Position numbers and translations under genes: made by a program
Source: Apus apus
Lineage: Eukaryota > Chordata > Aves > Apodiformes > Apodidae
DNA: 64,000 nucleotides
Assembly (NCBI RefSeq): GCF_020740795.1
Contig: NC_067284.1
Span: 102,787,440-102,851,439, forward strand
Direction: 5' to 3'
The notes under the pieces: generated by a model
Told to the model about the DNA's origin: nothing
Database searches by the model: none
What the model saw: the letters and a program-made list of their open reading frames with translations, nothing else
Shown: piece after piece, positions 21,901 to 33,100 of the stretch
Position numbering within the stretch: position 1 is the first letter of the stretch
How the letters are laid out: each line of letters starts with the position of its first letter

Positions 21901-22130
21901 CTCTCGGCCGGCGGGCTCCTCCTCCGCTCGGTCCTGCCCGGACCCCCCGCTCAGCAGCGGGGCTGGGGCGGTGGGACGCAGCCGAGCTCGGCAGCCATCA
22001 ACCCTCGCCGAGCCGCGGGTCCCTCTCCCTCCGCCGCCCCCTCCCCGCTGGAGCTGCTGCCGCCGCCGCTGCTGCGGAATGAAGGGCTGAGCCGAGCCGC
22101 CGGGTTGTTATTTTCCCCTTTTCTGTTTTC
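21901..22130 (-). other. TNFAIP3: TNFAIP3 non-coding exon 1 (5' end approximate)
   Basis: The 3' edge is a strong donor, GAGAG|GTGAGC, at 21901|21900 on the minus strand. This matches the known structure of TNFAIP3, where exon 1 is untranslated. The 5' edge is not visible. The NF-kB sites lie at 22248-22280 and would normally be within 100 bases of the start, so transcription could begin anywhere from about 22215 to 22120, within or just past the T-rich tract. The exon contains a short upstream ORF. Confidence 0.6.
21951..21998 (-). CDS. short upstream ORF in TNFAIP3 exon 1
   Basis: Fifteen codons (MAAELGCVPPPQPRC) followed by TGA, fully inside the predicted exon 1. The start has G at +4 but T at -3, so initiation would be leaky. 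If translated it would dampen A20 synthesis. Whether it is conserved or used is unknown. Confidence 0.35.
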   Translation of the reverse strand: MAAELGCVPPPQPRC

Positions 22131-22143
22131 AGCGCCCGAGCGC

Positions 22144-22202
22144 AAAAAAAAAAAAAAAAAAATAAAAATAAAAAAAAAAAAAAAGGAAAGAAAAAAAAAA
22201 AA
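22144..22202. repeat. poly(dA:dT) tract between promoter NF-kB sites and exon 1
   Basis: 59 bases of almost pure A on the plus strand (T on the coding strand), with a few T and GG interruptions, embedded in a CpG island. Such tracts disfavour nucleosomes. Its length may be inaccurate for sequencing reasons. Confidence 0.85.
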
Positions 22203-22247
22203 CAACCCACACCACAACCCAACCACACAACAACAAAAAGCCCCACC

Positions 22248-22257
22248 GGGGATTTCC
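22248..22257 (-). promoter_or_regulatory. NF-kB site, proximal
   Basis: GGGGATTTCC on the plus strand (GGAAATCCCC on the coding strand), a full NF-kB consensus. Paired kB sites are an established feature of the mammalian A20 promoter and mediate its induction by TNF. Confidence 0.8.
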
Positions 22258-22269
22258 ACCGGCAGCGCC

Positions 22270-22280
22270 GGGGACTTTCC
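22270..22280 (-). promoter_or_regulatory. NF-kB site, distal
   Basis: GGGGACTTTCC on the plus strand (GGAAAGTCCCC on the coding strand), the classic kB motif. Its centre is about 22 bp from the proximal site, two helical turns. Confidence 0.8.
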
Positions 22281-22282
22281 GA

Positions 22283-22288
22283 CATGTG
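22283..22288. promoter_or_regulatory. E-box CATGTG beside the NF-kB pair
   Basis: CATGTG, a non-canonical E-box, two bases from the distal kB site. An E-box binding USF1 has been described in the human A20 promoter. Equivalence is an inference. Confidence 0.35.
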
Positions 22289-22340
22289 ACAACGGCCGCC
22301 GCCCCCGCCGCCAGCAGGGGGCGCCGCCGCGCTCCCGGCC

Positions 22341-22376
22341 CTGCCCGCCCTGCCCGCCCTGCCCGCCCTGCCGCCG
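22341..22376. promoter_or_regulatory. 9-bp tandem GC-box-like array
   Basis: Nearly four copies of the 9-bp unit CTGCCCGCC. The GCCCGCC core resembles Sp/KLF sites. It lies about 60-100 bp upstream of the NF-kB pair. Confidence 0.5.
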
Positions 22377-22389
22377 GGCAGCCCCGCCG

Positions 22390-22396
22390 TGACTCA
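22390..22396. promoter_or_regulatory. AP-1 site TGACTCA
   Basis: A perfect palindromic AP-1 motif about 110 bp upstream of the NF-kB sites, within the CpG island. Confidence 0.5.
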
Positions 22397-22464
22397 CCCG
22401 CGGGCTTTCGGCAGCCGGGCTGTCATTTTTTCCTTCCTTATTCCGTTTTTCCTCCCCGCCGGGA

Positions 22465-22488
22465 GTGTGTGTGTGTGTGTGTGTGTGC
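22465..22488. repeat. (GT)n microsatellite
   Basis: About twelve GT units in the upstream part of the CpG island. Confidence 0.9.
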
Positions 22489-22635
22489 GTATGCCCATCC
22501 GGTCCCACAGGCTTGGCTCGGCTGCCGGGCTGCCCCGGTGCTCGGCGGGGAAGGGCAGCCCCTTAGCCCGAGGCGCTGGGGCCGCCGCGGCGGGGTGGAG
22601 CTGTGCGCGGCTCTGGGGGGGCGGCACGCGGAATG

Positions 22636-22955
22636 CTGTGTTCTGTGTGGGGCCCCTCACAACACAAAGGACGTTTTGGTGCTGCAGCGAGTCCAGAGAA
22701 GGGCAGCAAAGCTGGTGAAGGGGCTAGAGCACAAGTCTCGCAAGGAGCGGCTGAGGGAGCTGGGGGTGTCTGCTCGGAAGAAAACGGAGGCCGAGGGCAG
22801 AGACCGTATCACTCCCAACAGCTACCTGAAAGGAGGCTGTAGCGACGTGTGTGTCAGTCACTTCTCCCGAGTTAGGAGGGATAGAGCCAGAGGAAATGGC
22901 CTCAAGTTGTTCCAGGGGAGGTTTAGGAAAAATTTTTTACTGAAAAATCCTTGCG
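22636..22955 (+). mobile_element. CR1 LINE fragment, 5' truncated
   Basis: Translation in the plus direction gives the C-terminal part of the CR1 ORF2 protein: [52 protein letters not shown]. Its 3' end is missing. It is the closest transposon to the TNFAIP3 promoter, about 360 bp upstream of the NF-kB sites. Confidence 0.85.
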
Positions 22956-24108
22956 CCGTGGCTGCTCCCAGGCTGTAACCCTCTGCACCCTGGAGCCCTC
23001 CAGCACCGGCAGCAGCAGCAGCGAGAAGCTCCAGGAGCTGTTACCTTGTCCATGCAGACAAGAGTGACAAGAGGCCTGCTGGACTCCTCGCCCACACCGT
23101 GAGGCCTCAGGGTGTAGGTGCCCATCTTCCTGGAGGTGACATCCCAATGGGATGGAAGGGCAGCCCATCCTGTTTGAAGCTATTGCTCTTCTAAACTGTT
23201 TTCAAACCCAAGCAAGTATTTCTTTTCCTTTAGGTTGCATGTACTTCACAGTTTCCGCTTTGTATTGTAGGTCACCACAAGTGAGTTGATTTCCTTAATT
23301 AGAGGTTAGGTTGATACATAATCCTGTAACTCTGGGCTGGGATTTTAGGCAGGAGATGTTAATGTGCTTTAATCTAGCCCCGCTCAAGGTAAGGTTGTTG
23401 TAGGCAAAGGGCAGAACTTTGGACTAGAGTTATCAAGTCAGGGAATGTGTAACCTCTTGGCCAGGCCTAGCAATTTGTGGGAATCATTAATGATTGCAGT
23501 AAGTTATCTCACACTTTTAAACAATACCCTAAAACCTCTGCAATGGGAAAACTCACTGAATAAAGCACAATACTTAAGGCCTTTAAATATGACTTATGAA
23601 TATGATTTATGTTGGAAAAAGAAGCAGTTCCACCAGCCTGGCAAACTGTGGGCACCCAGAAATGAAGTGTGCTGCAGTAAAGTTTCTTCCTATCTTCAAA
23701 GACTTTATCCTCACAGATGCTGAGCTCCTGCCTGACCCGAAGCACTCACTGCTTCCACAGGCTCAAAGAGAAGCTAGGGTTTCTTCACACCTTGAAATCA
23801 AGTCTTAATTCTTGACTCCATCAGAGAACAGGTGGACTTTGGAAGAGTTCAGCCTTGATCTCCCTCACCTCACCGGCAATAGCAGCAGCTGGCGCAGCCT
23901 CATGAGCTGCCATCCCATGCTGTGGTTCTGTGGCAGCGTGCTCCTTCTCGGGTCACAGCCTCTGCACAGCCTGACATCTTTCTTTCTCTGCCTTTGTGGA
24001 AGAAGAAATTAGAGATGTGGCTGGAAAAAGGATAATCCCTTCTAATTTATATATTTATTTTATCCTCTTCTTGCATAGATTTCTCTTAAAAGTTTTTTGT
24101 TAATTTTT

Positions 24109-24143
24109 TTTTTAGTGAAGTGTCTTTTTTTTTTTTTTTTTTT
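24109..24143. repeat. T-rich simple repeat
   Basis: Two long T-runs separated by a few mixed bases. Confidence 0.85.
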
Positions 24144-25246
24144 CTTCCTCCCCATTAGATTCTCTGCTGCCAAGGGAAGTATTAGTTGGGTAGCAAGGCT
24201 CTGCACTTAAGGACTGATGGCCTGAGGGATGACAGACCCAGTGGGATGGATGCCTGAGGGAACTGAGCCTGAGTGATTACATGCATAACTAGCGCACCAT
24301 CCATGGTGTGGTTTACCCATGTGGTTTACCCTTCAGCATCTTGCCGTTCCTTGCTCCTGGGTGTTTTTCCCTGTCCCTTTAGGTTGGTTAGGTAATGGAT
24401 TACTGAAATGATCTAATTAGAAAATTGATTTATTTATTTATTGGTTTGATTTTACCCAAAGCATTTCTCTTGTGATGTGAAGCCCAGTTGCTCCCCGAGT
24501 GTTACAGAGAGTGTTTGTTTGAAGTGATGGAGAGTTTCACTGTGGAGTGGGAATGAGGAGCTAAGGTATGAAGCAGGGAAAATTGGGCTGATTTATATCC
24601 TGCTTTGTATGTGAAACTGCAGCAAATAGATTGACAAGTGGTCCTAGCCCCTTCTGATTTTTACTTACAGGAAGAAAGAAAGGAAAATAAGTTTGAGTAA
24701 GGGCACTGACAGTTCTGCAGGTGTTCACTGTGAGCCTAGGCGGGAGATGCTGAGTCCCAGGAAAACCTGAAAAGGCAAGAGCTTATTTTTGTTTTTCTGA
24801 ACAGTGAGCACATCTGAATATTCATAATTACTATTTACATCTTGATAAACTGAAAGTTGATTGCACGTGGCCAAGGCTGATGTTTATCATACAGGTCTGA
24901 GCAGGATGGCAGAAATTAATTTGATCTGAGTTTGCACAGCACAAAATGCAGTTCTATCTCGTCAACTGGATCTCCTTGGCAATGTAGGAACACATTAAAA
25001 ACATCAGCAACATCAGTAATTATAGAATGCATTAGTATACATTCCTCTTTTCTGATTTACTCCTGTTTCTTGTAATTATAGTCCATACTTTATACCACCA
25101 TTTATGATATCATGTTTATATTTGACAGAATATAAACATATATACATATATGTAAGGGCAGGGAACATTTTCTTCTTTGAAGTGCATGTGTATAGACACA
25201 CACATACACCTCCCCCCCATATATATAGACACAAGCATATTTTTGT

Positions 25247-25265
25247 GTATATATATATATATACA
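25247..25265. repeat. (TA)n microsatellite
   Basis: About nine TA units within a longer TA/CA-rich stretch starting near 25139. Confidence 0.85.
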
Positions 25266-25844
25266 CCTGTATCTTTTTTGAGTAAAGGGGGAAGTTCTTG
25301 CCGTTGAGGACAGGATAAAAAATACTTTAAATTGCAGTTACCTAGATTCTGGTTAGACATAAGGGTAAAAAGCCCCACCATTATAAGTGGTGAGCTTTGT
25401 ATAACCCTGGAGCAGACTGTCTAGGGAAGCTGCATAAAAAGGTATTTAAATAATGTTTTATATACATCAATCAATAACAATTCTTTACTGGGCTTGGGAA
25501 GAAGAATAAATCTCTCAAGGCCCCATTCAGCTCCACATCTCTAAATTATTTTAATTCTTTTGCTTGTTTTTACTGTTCAGGAAGGAGGAACTCATGCTCA
25601 TTAAATTAAACCAAGACCTCAGTGTTCAGAACACCATCACCAAATGTTTCAGCGGTTGTATTAGTCAAGACCCATTGTTAAGACATAAGTCATATAATAT
25701 TCTCTCATAGGATGATGGCGATGATAATATTTCTGGATAGTAACATTCAGAGTTTAATAGCTCAATCATTTGCCAGGTCTTTTCATATTAGATAATTCTG
25801 TAAGAGGTGTGATTCATCTAGAAGGGAGGAAAAGGATCATAACA

Positions 25845-25854
25845 GGGAAATCCC
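25845..25854. promoter_or_regulatory. isolated NF-kB consensus site
   Basis: GGGAAATCCC, a perfect palindromic-type kB match, about 3.6 kb upstream of the promoter. Several matches to this consensus are expected by chance in 64 kb, so function is uncertain. Confidence 0.25.
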
Positions 25855-28800
25855 TTCTATTGCAATAGCAGTGCTTGAGGTCATGCTTGAGTTCAGCACT
25901 TCTGTCTTCCAGGAGCCGTTTTGCTGCTCTTTTCCTGTCGGAGAAGTGATGAGAAGAGCTTGTCAGTGCAGAGGAAAAAGAGGGAGGAATATCCTTTTAA
26001 CCTCTATCAGACAGAAAACTGGTGCTTTCTACTGAATCAAGTATTTGTGGTTAAAAAAACCCCAACAAAACAAAACAAAAAACACCAACTCATCTCTGCC
26101 ACTTAGATAGCAAGAGCTGAATGGATTTTGTTAATTTTCCATTATACTCATCTAAATACAGTAAAAGAAACTCCAGATTCTCAGGGAGACTTTTGCAAGG
26201 GTATTGCAGTAATGGCCTTCACTGGGATTACAGGTTCTTATTTATGCCACAGGGCCAAGCCTCCCTTTAATGTCCATGACACAATGTCAGAAATAAAGGG
26301 CTGGAACTGCAGTGGGTTCCAAAGAAGCTGAAAGTTCAAATCCTGCCTTAGCCCCTCTTGTTGAGCTGTAGGTTAAACATGAAGGATAATATTCTCCCAT
26401 TAAAGCTGGTGAGACATTGTGATAAATGACCTATGGAGGCAAACACTGGGCATTTTTCAGAACAGGCTATATTAGCTAGAAGAGGGTTAAGTGACATGAG
26501 CCATACTTACCTCCTGGAATGGAGGTTATGAACAAGGTGAAGTCTCAGAGTGCTTTTCCAGCACTGTTTTATGAGAGTCTGATAAGTTGAAGGGGTAATC
26601 GTAGTATCTTTCCAACTTGATTTTTAGCTGTCATACATTCCTCTGACATTTGTATGTACTGGATTGAGCCCCAGGGTCCCCTGAGGCCTGTAGACATACA
26701 GCTACTTTTGTGTACCCTTGAGATAGCAGCAAAGCCCAGCATTACTGCCCCACTGCAATGCACAGTACAGAGAATGCCAATAAGCCCCCAACAAGAAATA
26801 AACAAAAGAACAACATTATTTTTTGCCCAGGAGAGCAAAGTGCTTTCAGGGGATTATGAAGCAAGCTCAGACAGCTTGTGGCTTCAATTCAGCTTGTGAC
26901 TGAATTGAAGAGAGTAACAACAGCAGTAGCAAGCCAAATCCAAGGCCTGTGGAGCTCGGTGCTCTGTTTCTCACAGTGGTTAAAAAGATGCTGAGGAAAA
27001 AATATAGAAATGGGGTGGTTTGTTTCTGGTACTTTTCCAGCCTGCACTTTGCCACAGTTTTCTTGTGGGATTTGGGGCTGTGGCTTAGCATTCTGGTACT
27101 TTATTTTCTGCTATGTCTCACACTTCTCCGTATCTTGCTAGTTCATTTTTTACTACAAACTTTGTAGGATACAGACTTTTCTTGTTTTGTGTTCACTGTA
27201 CCTTAACACCTAAACACATGGTTATATACCATGCATGATTACAGCATGGTCCCTGCTTCAAGAAAGTTACTGTCCAAGTTTAGCAGACTTCACTTAACTG
27301 TGAACTGTGGCTGTTGTAATGGTTTTTTATTTAGGCTGACGGTTGTAAGCATATAGCACTGTGTCTGTAACACAGACACATCTGGAGGGATGGGTTCTGC
27401 ACAGGGAAGATCTTCTCTTTCCAAAACTGTAGTGGTCAGCATGCCTTAATGCACAGAGCAAATGGCTGGATTTAGATAGTGGAAGCCCACTCATTTTAGC
27501 CTTTACCGTGATCTTTAGGCTGGAACAACTGCTGTGCTGCCTAAACATACAGCATACATCACAACAGGGACTGGGGGAACTACTATTCTTTTCCTTTATT
27601 CTGTATTCCCGTCTGATGAGATTACATAAGCAGCTATGCTAACTTTAGGTATGAGGTAAGCATTTAGCACAGAGCTGTACCCTCTGGGAGTGGATGGGAA
27701 GGGTCAGGCAATGGAGCTAGCAAATGCCTGCTTACATAATTAAAGCGCTTACTCTTTTTATTCCCCAAACAATTTCAACATGTAATGCAGTCAGTCAAAT
27801 TTTCTTAGATAGGACAGCTTGCAGTTCAGCGGACTCACCACTCTTTCAGTTCTTTAGAATCCTGTGCTAAAGGTTAAGAACTGCTTTCCCAGAGCTCCTT
27901 TCTAGTCTCATTGGAAGTTTCTGGGTTTTTTTTTTCCAAAATATATGCAGTTTGTAGAGTCTGAATGGTAAAAAATTCAGTGCAACCTGTTCTAATTTCT
28001 TTTAGGTATTTCCAATAATGTATTTCCTTATGTATTTTTCCACTTATCAAGCCAACCTTACACACGTTAAAATCACTACATCTATTTTAAATTGTGGTTA
28101 ATTTCCATGTGCTTGATGAATATGTGAATGAATGACTCTGTATCATTCCTTACTAATATGGGAGAACTGCTGACATTCCCTTCTCTCAAGATGGAAATAT
28201 CTCTTTTCCTCAGCACCTCTCAGCAATGGAATTATGTGGGGACTACTAAGTTAATAAGAAGTCACCATGTGAAGGTAGTCTTTAGTCATGAATAATACAG
28301 CATGAAGCTTGTCGATCTTTTTCCTATGTATTTATTGTAAATTCATCAGAATGTGGAGAAATAGCCAAGAAACATGAATTCTACAGTACATGGTGAATGT
28401 TTCTGAACTTGTTATGTTCATAATTTTCTAGTGTGGCCTCCTCAACAACAGGCCATTAAGCTTCATCTGCAGTTTCTGTGTCAGCTCCATAATTTCTTCT
28501 AGATGCATAGTGTCTCTTTCAGGAAAAACTATTCTGATTTCATCAAAAAGAAGTGGATTATATAAGGAGTCTAGAATCTCCAAGCACTTCCCGTAAATCC
28601 TATCTTAGAATAATTACTGTAGGTGTGGGATTTAATCTCATTTATCACACCCCCAGACAAACAGTTTAACTGGGGTTTTACCTTAAAAGTGGTAAGTATT
28701 GAATAGGTTTCAGTATCTTGTATCTTATGAGGTTAACTACATTTGTGCTCAGAGCTCACAGCCATTTTCAATGACAAAGAGGAAGTGAATTAATTCCTGG

Positions 28801-29426
28801 ACTTTCAAAAGCAGAGGAAAGGCCTTTCCTTTATGTAGAGCAAATTCTGTGCATGGGGGATAACATGAGAGGCTTATATGAGTGGCCAGAATTTCAAGCT
28901 AGCTTTCCAAATGGAGAGAAAAACCTAATTGCCCTATATTAGCAGTACCAGAATTTCCCCAGGAAAAATTCTTCCAAAGAAGGACATTTGTTTATGCATG
29001 GGAATTTACCAGCATTTCCTGAATTCAATAACAAAGTCCATAGATTGTTTCCTAAAAACTAACCATCATCTCCCACCACAGAAACTGTACATTTGCTTTG
29101 TAAACATGGGTTTGGTGAATGTCTGTGGGGTGACTCTGATCGTGTGTTTTAGCTCAAAAAATACATTGCTTTCTTCTGATTCATAGTGATTTCAGGGAGA
29201 AGAGACTCCCCATTTTTTTCAATGACAGCACTTATTGATAACTCTAATGTAATCATTTATTCCTGTTTTCACAGAGAGAGTTTTGTAAGATTTCTGCCGT
29301 GCACGTGTGGGGAATGTGTTTTCATGTCACATGCACCTACTTCTGTAATTTTTGCAGCTGCAGAACACAGCCCACAAGCTGCTTACTATAAATTATCACT
29401 CACTCATTCAGGTGGAGAGAAGTAAA

Positions 29427-29431
29427 AGTAG
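29427..29431 (+). repeat. target-site duplication, left copy
   Basis: AGTAG directly before the TG of the LTR. The matching copy is at 30139-30143. Confidence 0.75.
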
Positions 29432-30138
29432 TGTCCTGGATTGAGCCAGGATGAAGCCAATTTTCCTTTTTACTGATATTTTTTCCTTCTGTAAGCTTTC
29501 TTTTAACTAGCAACATTCTGTTCTAGCTAGGCTGATAAGACATTGGAATGTTTTTCTAACTGCTGGGGCTTCAAGGTCACACCTTCACTCTGCCAGCTCA
29601 GACACCATGGGGAGATCTGTGACCCCACCCGTAGGAGGCTGAGTTAGACAGACAGCAAAATTGGCCAGAGATATTCCATTCCATGTATCTACGTAAGCTC
29701 AGAGGAAGGTCAGAGATCACAGAAGACACCTTCCTTCCTGTTTCTTCTTCCCTTCTCTTCCGTCCATGGCCGGTGTCCAGGGAGGACTCCGTCCATCCAG
29801 CACCCTCAACCCTTAGGCTCGAGCTCTCCTGACCCTCATCACTCTCTGCTTTCTCCAGCAGCAGCTCCGGGATTTCTCGGAACTGTTCCAGCTCAGGGGA
29901 GTGTGGTGGGAGTTGCTGGGGGTGGAGGGAGGCGAGAGGTCCTTGCACATACCTGAACAAATCTGTATATAATTATATATATTTTCTTATATCATTAGTG
30001 TTTAATTAAAGCTGTGTAGTTTAGTTTTCAATCCAGCCAAGTCTCCCTTTTTCTCTCTCTCTCTCTCTCCTTCCCTACCTGGGTGGGTGGGGGAGGGGAT
30101 CAAGAGCATTGTTGTCAGACCTGAGTCAAATGTTGACA
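29432..30138 (+). mobile_element. ERVL-type solo LTR
   Basis: A 707-base unit beginning TGTCCTGG and ending TGTTGACA, flanked by identical AGTAG copies. Its start (TGTCCTGGATTGAGCCAGG), a 'ttggccagagatattccat' stretch, a late AATTAAA signal near 30004, a CT-rich tract (30052-30073) and a G-rich tail all match the layout I know for bird ERVL LTRs. No internal retroviral sequence lies next to it, so the provirus was lost by LTR-LTR recombination. A 120-codon antisense open frame inside it is not a gene. Confidence 0.85.
30052..30098 (+). repeat. CT tract followed by a G-quadruplex motif inside the LTR
   Basis: A CT microsatellite is followed at 30081-30098 by GGGTGGGTGGGGGAGGGG, four G-runs with one-base loops, a strong quadruplex pattern. 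Confidence 0.75.
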
Positions 30139-30143
30139 AGTAG
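30139..30143 (+). repeat. target-site duplication, right copy
   Basis: AGTAG directly after the CA end of the LTR, identical to 29427-29431. Confidence 0.75.
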
Positions 30144-33100
30144 TCCCATGTAGATCTGGGAATAACAGAGAAAGAAGTAGCATATCATGGCTAGGAGATG
30201 CTATAGAAATTCATCTCTGGCCTATGTGGAACACCCTGAGTAACTGTGTTTCCATCCTCATGGTCCTAGAGCATTAAAATTTAGGACTGTCTGATCTGGG
30301 TCACCTGCATCGAGCAAATGCATCACTCTATGTCTTGCTCTTCTTCATATGGAGTGAGTGGCCCTTTTCATGGCAGAATAACATAGTCCAGACTGTGTGG
30401 AATAGGCAGCTTTTGAGGGGCCATAGATTTAAGATTTTTGGTATGTTTTTGTAATACTTTCTTTAATGGTTCATTGTCCAAAAGCATATTGCATGCTTTC
30501 TAATTCGATTGATGAATTTGCCATAGCCTTTAGAGGAAACATTTCTTTATTTGGTTGACTGATTTTACAGAAAGCTGCTTTTTGCTTTGCAAAACTGTTT
30601 GAGTTTTGGTGCTTTGTTTTCAAATGGGAGAGTTGGTGAATTGCTAGTCAGCTCCTCATGATTGTGATCAAAATGTGTTCACCTTTCAAGTAATCTCTGT
30701 TCAGAATAGATGTTTTGTTTAAGGAAACTAAACGGGTGCTTTTACATGATAGCTGAAAATAGATTGAAGGAAAAATCCCACTGTGGACAAAGTAAAGGCT
30801 GAAAGTCCAACATCAAAGATTTAAGGACAGTATGACAGTATGACCTGGGTCATGTCTGGCTTGTGGAGCAGTAGTTAAACAACCTAAGAAGTTCAGTGCA
30901 CAGCTGATCCTGATCTCCTCAGCCTCCCTGCTCTGCTGTTCTGCCATTTTTTTCCTCTTATGCACATTGACTGAACTCATTCATTTTAAGGATAGATGAA
31001 AGGGATGTGAGGCAGAAGCACAAGGAGCTCATAGTAACTATTCTATGGGATTTGTTACTGCAGTACAGTTCTGTCCTGGCTTGACATGTTTTGATGAGAG
31101 CAATTGTATCTGCCTAAATAGGTTTCTGCTTGCCACTTCAGCAGCTTTATGTCATCCTGTAATTTCCTGGCCTAAATAAAGTCATGTAGGTGTGCACTGA
31201 GGAAGAGCTATGATACTCTTCTGAAGAAATGGCTGCACTTCAGAAGTAGTTCTAGTTTACAAGAAGAAAAAGAGAGAGAAGAGTATTAAATAGATTGCCT
31301 TGTGTCACATAATCTGCTGAGATGAACAGCAGATGTCAGAACAGCATATGCTGGTTATGCTTATGATAGTTCTTCTATCAGGCAAGTACTACATGGGCTG
31401 TATTCACTGGTAAGCATATACATCTGTGTACCCGTGTATGCACAGATGATAGAGAAGTGGAACAGACAAGGCTGAATCGTGAGACAAGAGAAGCAGCAAA
31501 ATGCAAACAGCAGGGATAAAGACAGTACAGTGATATATATGGAGTACAGAGTGGGTGGTCTTCACAGCTTCCTCATTAATTTCTTCTCTTTGACACTCCC
31601 AGCAATAGCGTTTCAGCTTTTCTTCATGATTCCTATGAACCTTTGTGCCTTTCTGTTCTAACAGGTACAGTACCAGGTTCCATACAGCTAGTCTGCAGGC
31701 TGCACCCATGAGGGCACCCATTCCCACTGCTCAGATCTCCCTGCATTGCACTACCCTGACCTTCTGCCTCTGGGAGCAGCCAAGGCATCTTAAGCTCAAG
31801 TCTGTCTCCTCAAACTGTGCCCTTAACCAGTCATTGCCCTACCTGAACAGGAATGTCTCTCTTTTGAAGTATCCAGCAGATCTAACAGCATCATGATCAG
31901 TTATAACTGATTTAGAATCCATGTTGTGAGAGGGTCTTCATCTGGTTCACTTCAGTGGGTTGGAAAATGAAATGGAGTGATAAGCTTCAGTATTTTCTTG
32001 TGATGCTTCAAGGTCATGAGTCCTAGGGATGAGATCTCAGTGTCTGTGTGACTCACTAGGTATGCTCTGACATTGTCACTCTCACCTTGCCCCTACAAGT
32101 ACATTCAACCTGGACATATCTGTCATTTAAAAGTTCTCCATCTGAAATAGCAGTCATTAGTTACTCCTGGTCACAGACCAGGGCCCTACTCTAAGCAAAC
32201 AGGAGTCTATGGCTATTAACATTTTTGGCTGCAGGTACATTTCATTGGCTGTGGGAGCAGGTATATATCTCATCTGTCTCTGTTCTCTTTCTATGGTACA
32301 TTGAGTCCCTTGAGATGCAGAGAGGAAGTAATCTCTGCACCCTCTGCCTTTGTGGTAGATTCTTGTGGAGATTGCAGAAGGAAGATGTGTTCTGTCCCCT
32401 TGGCTGCTTGGTTTGTAGACTGTAAATAGGAGTTAATGAAACCAGGATTATCCCTGACCTTACGTTCTGCAGAGAGAGTTTAGTTCCTTTATAGACAGGA
32501 CAGATGGCACCAATATGGGAAGGGTTTACAGCAGGCCAAAGTAGAGCAGCACTGTTAACTTCAAAGTTCAAAGTGGGAATCTGCAAACTCTGGAGAAACT
32601 TCCTCATACTGGAGCACTCCTGGGCAGAGAGGGCAACTCCTTCTAATGAAGTCCTGCACAATTCTAATGAAGCTCTGCAGTAGTTCACCTACTTCACTGA
32701 ACTGTGCGTGAAAAGCCCACAAGGCTGTTGTAGTCTGTAGCTAAATTAATATCTGAATTTCTCATCAAAGGTAAATCCCCTAATTGAACATTCACTGTTA
32801 CCCAAACACTTTTGCAGATTAGAGGCAACTACGCACACTTACCCCTTTCTCACTTTAGTTCAGTACTCAGTGTAGCTGCTTGATGGGAAGCCATCACTGT
32901 TACTATTTAAAGTTGATACAATGTCTCTGAGGAATGAAATTAGAGAATGTTTCAGTCTAATGTCTTAATTATAAGCAGAATCAAGGAAAAGCAGTTCACT
33001 GAAGTGCTCAGCATTGCTGATGTTAGAAACCAGTTTCTTGTTTTTTCCATGTTTGTCAAACCACATATTTTTTGGATGAAGTGTCTCATATTGGTCTCCA

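Larger units (their letters stand above)
21540..22660. promoter_or_regulatory. CpG island covering TNFAIP3 promoter and exon 1
   Basis: A dense run of CG dinucleotides and high GC, in sharp contrast to AT-rich flanks. It is broken only by the 59-base A-rich tract at 22144-22202. The long plus-strand open frames across it (up to 342 codons) are composition artefacts of stop-poor GC-rich DNA. Confidence 0.85.
22956..29431. other. upstream flank without recognised genes
   Basis: No coding exon, RNA gene or recent transposon was recognised. It contains T-runs at 24109-24143, TA-rich microsatellites at 25139-25265, and an isolated NF-kB consensus at 25845-25854. All open frames are short and unlike known proteins. 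Confidence 0.6.

Noticed and set aside
21364-22392. 342-codon plus-strand open frame across the CpG island
   Set aside because: Low-complexity Pro/Arg/Ala/Lys translation of GC-rich and poly-A DNA, antisense to TNFAIP3 exon 1. It has no domain and is explained by the scarcity of stop codons in such DNA.
29598-29960. 120-codon minus-strand open frame
   Set aside because: Lies entirely inside the ERVL-type LTR, antisense to it. LTRs do not encode proteins, so it is an artefact.
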